DNA of 6,539 nucleotides from an uncultured Eubacteriales bacterium (GTDB lineage: Bacteria > Bacillota > Clostridia > Oscillospirales > CAG-272), in assembly GCA_949286815.1 (NCBI GenBank), contig CASEEB010000184.1:1-6539 (forward strand). Direction: 5' to 3'. Both the position numbers and the translations under genes were made by a program. Below are positions 5,623 through 6,539 of this stretch, in pieces (the first letter of the stretch is position 1; each line of letters opens with the position of its first letter). Under the pieces are notes generated by a model, which had not been told where the DNA came from, did no database searches, and saw only the letters and a list, made by a program, of their open reading frames with translations.

Positions 5623-5637
5623 GGAACGGAGATTTTA

Positions 5638-6537
5638 ATGTTTGTCGATATGTTGGGTAAGTCCAGACTGAAAATCGGACTTCATACTCATACGACGCTG
5701 TCTGACGGAAGAAAAACACCGGAGGAAGCGGCGCTTATCTACGCAAGGGAAGGATATGACGCTATAGCGATTACAGACCACTGGATTTACGGTGAGGAAA
5801 GAGAAATAGAAGGACTTAAAATTATATCGGGATGTGAGTATAATTTCGGTGGAGGCAATACCCGAAACGGGGTATATCACATATTGGGACTCGGAATGAC
5901 ATCCGACCCCGAGATACCTGAGGATTGGCAGCATCTTATAAAGACCTCTACGCAAAAGGCCGCGGAGGCTATAAAAATGATAAAACAGCATAACGGAATT
6001 GCGGTTTTGGCTCATCCGGCATGGAGTCTGAACAACCATTCACAGATATTAAAGCTCGGTCATTTTGACGCGCTTGAGATATACAATTCGGTGTCAGAGC
6101 ACGGTATGTCGGACAGACCGTATGCGGGGCTTATCGCGGACATGCTCGCCACGGACGGAATCGTGGTTCCGCTTTTGGCTACCGATGATACACATTATTA
6201 TGACGGAGACCAGTTCGGCGGCGCGGTAATGGTAGAGGCCACGGATTTTGATTCGCAGAGCATAGTAAGGGCAATTCTCGCGGGCAGGTTTTATTCCACA
6301 CAGGGACCCGAAATACATATCAGACAGATTGCCGCCGACAAGATAAGAGTTATCTGTTCGCCGGCGGAGAAAATCGTATTTTTATCAAATCTCGCCTGGA
6401 CACAGGGAAGGGTAGTACGGGGAGAAAATCTTGTGGAAGCCGAATATACCGTTAACCCGGACGAAACCTTTGTCAGGGCGGAAATCACCGACGCCGCCGG
6501 AAAAAAAGCGTGGAGCAATATTATTTCGTTCAGCTGA
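5638..6537 (+). CDS. PHP domain metallohydrolase (CehA/McbA-like)
   Basis: This complete 299-residue protein has a polymerase-and-histidinol-phosphatase (PHP) domain, a metal-dependent phosphoesterase/hydrolase fold. The metal-site motifs appear in order: HTH at 16-18 with SDG at 22-24, TDH at 46-48, E67 in GCEY, H81, H126 in LAHPAW, and D183-D184 with H186 in ATDDTHY. After about residue 220 comes a predicted beta-rich tail (GPEI onward) of the kind found in CehA/McbA-type hydrolases. There is no signal peptide, so it is probably cytoplasmic. The ATG at 5638 has GGAG (5628-5631) 6 nt upstream. The natural substrate is unknown: phosphoester, cyclic phosphate and carbamate hydrolysis are all known or proposed in PHP relatives, and histidinol phosphatase is less likely without his genes. 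It shares a divergent promoter region with the sugar oxidoreductase operon, which hints at a common pathway but does not prove one. Confidence 0.9.
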   Translation: MFVDMLGKSRLKIGLHTHTTLSDGRKTPEEAALIYAREGYDAIAITDHWIYGEEREIEGLKIISGCEYNFGGGNTRNGVYHILGLGMTSDPEIPEDWQHLIKTSTQKAAEAIKMIKQHNGIAVLAHPAWSLNNHSQILKLGHFDALEIYNSVSEHGMSDRPYAGLIADMLATDGIVVPLLATDDTHYYDGDQFGGAVMVEATDFDSQSIVRAILAGRFYSTQGPEIHIRQIAADKIRVICSPAEKIVFLSNLAWTQGRVVRGENLVEAEYTVNPDETFVRAEITDAAGKKAWSNIISFS

Positions 6538-6539
6538 GG

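Larger units (their letters stand above)
5299..5637. other. Divergent regulatory spacer
   Basis: This 339-base spacer separates the minus-strand oxidoreductase from the plus-strand PHP gene. It holds opposed promoters, a GC-rich structured leader (55% GC for 5341-5400 by count) next to an AT-rich promoter zone (28% and 22% GC in the next two 60-base blocks), and several inverted repeats. One, CACAAAAA/TTTTTGTG (5522-5529/5540-5547), sits between the two promoters. I see no protein-coding gene in it. Confidence 0.75.

Noticed and set aside
5635..6518. Minus-strand frames antisense to the PHP gene
   Set aside because: All PHP metal motifs are on the plus strand with an SD-preceded start; the antisense products show no features.

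Overview
The window looks like chromosomal DNA of an AT-leaning Clostridia-type Firmicute, plausibly a gut-associated Oscillospirales or Lachnospirales relative. The main evidence is a class III fructose-1,6-bisphosphatase, a form largely found in Firmicutes. Strong Shine-Dalgarno sites, extended -10 promoters and AT-rich spacers (about 22-28% GC upstream of one operon) agree with this. Species cannot be named from the sequence alone.

Layout. (1) 1-262: a hairpin-rich non-coding stretch, then tRNA-Gln(UUG) on the minus strand with its own near-consensus promoter and encoded CCA. Its T-loop has C where U55 is almost universal. (2) 263-558: an AT-rich divergent spacer with the tRNA promoter (minus) and an extended -10 promoter (plus). 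(3) 559-3013: a plus-strand pair, a hotdog-fold acyl-CoA thioesterase followed 46 nt later by class III fbp. It ends at a strong hairpin terminator that also serves the convergent operon. (4) 3207-5298: a minus-strand operon in which a Gfo/Idh/MocA sugar dehydrogenase is followed by a COG1082-type TIM-barrel sugar isomerase/epimerase. Its predicted leader of about 150 nt can fold into a compact GC-rich three-way junction, with another hairpin just before the ribosome binding site. (5) 5299-5637: a divergent regulatory spacer with opposed promoters and a palindrome over one -35 box. (6) 5638-6537: a complete PHP-domain metallohydrolase of the CehA/McbA-like type on the plus strand.

How the genes fit together. 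Fbp supplies gluconeogenic fructose-6-phosphate. The dehydrogenase/isomerase pair has the usual form of a carbohydrate side pathway (oxidise a ring hydroxyl to a keto-sugar, then isomerise, epimerise or eliminate); its substrate cannot be read from the sequence. The divergently transcribed PHP hydrolase may share regulation with that pair, but this rests on position only. There are no transposases, CRISPR arrays, phage genes or defence genes. The least explained parts are the structured leader at 5319-5392, the hairpin array beside the tRNA, and the C55 substitution.
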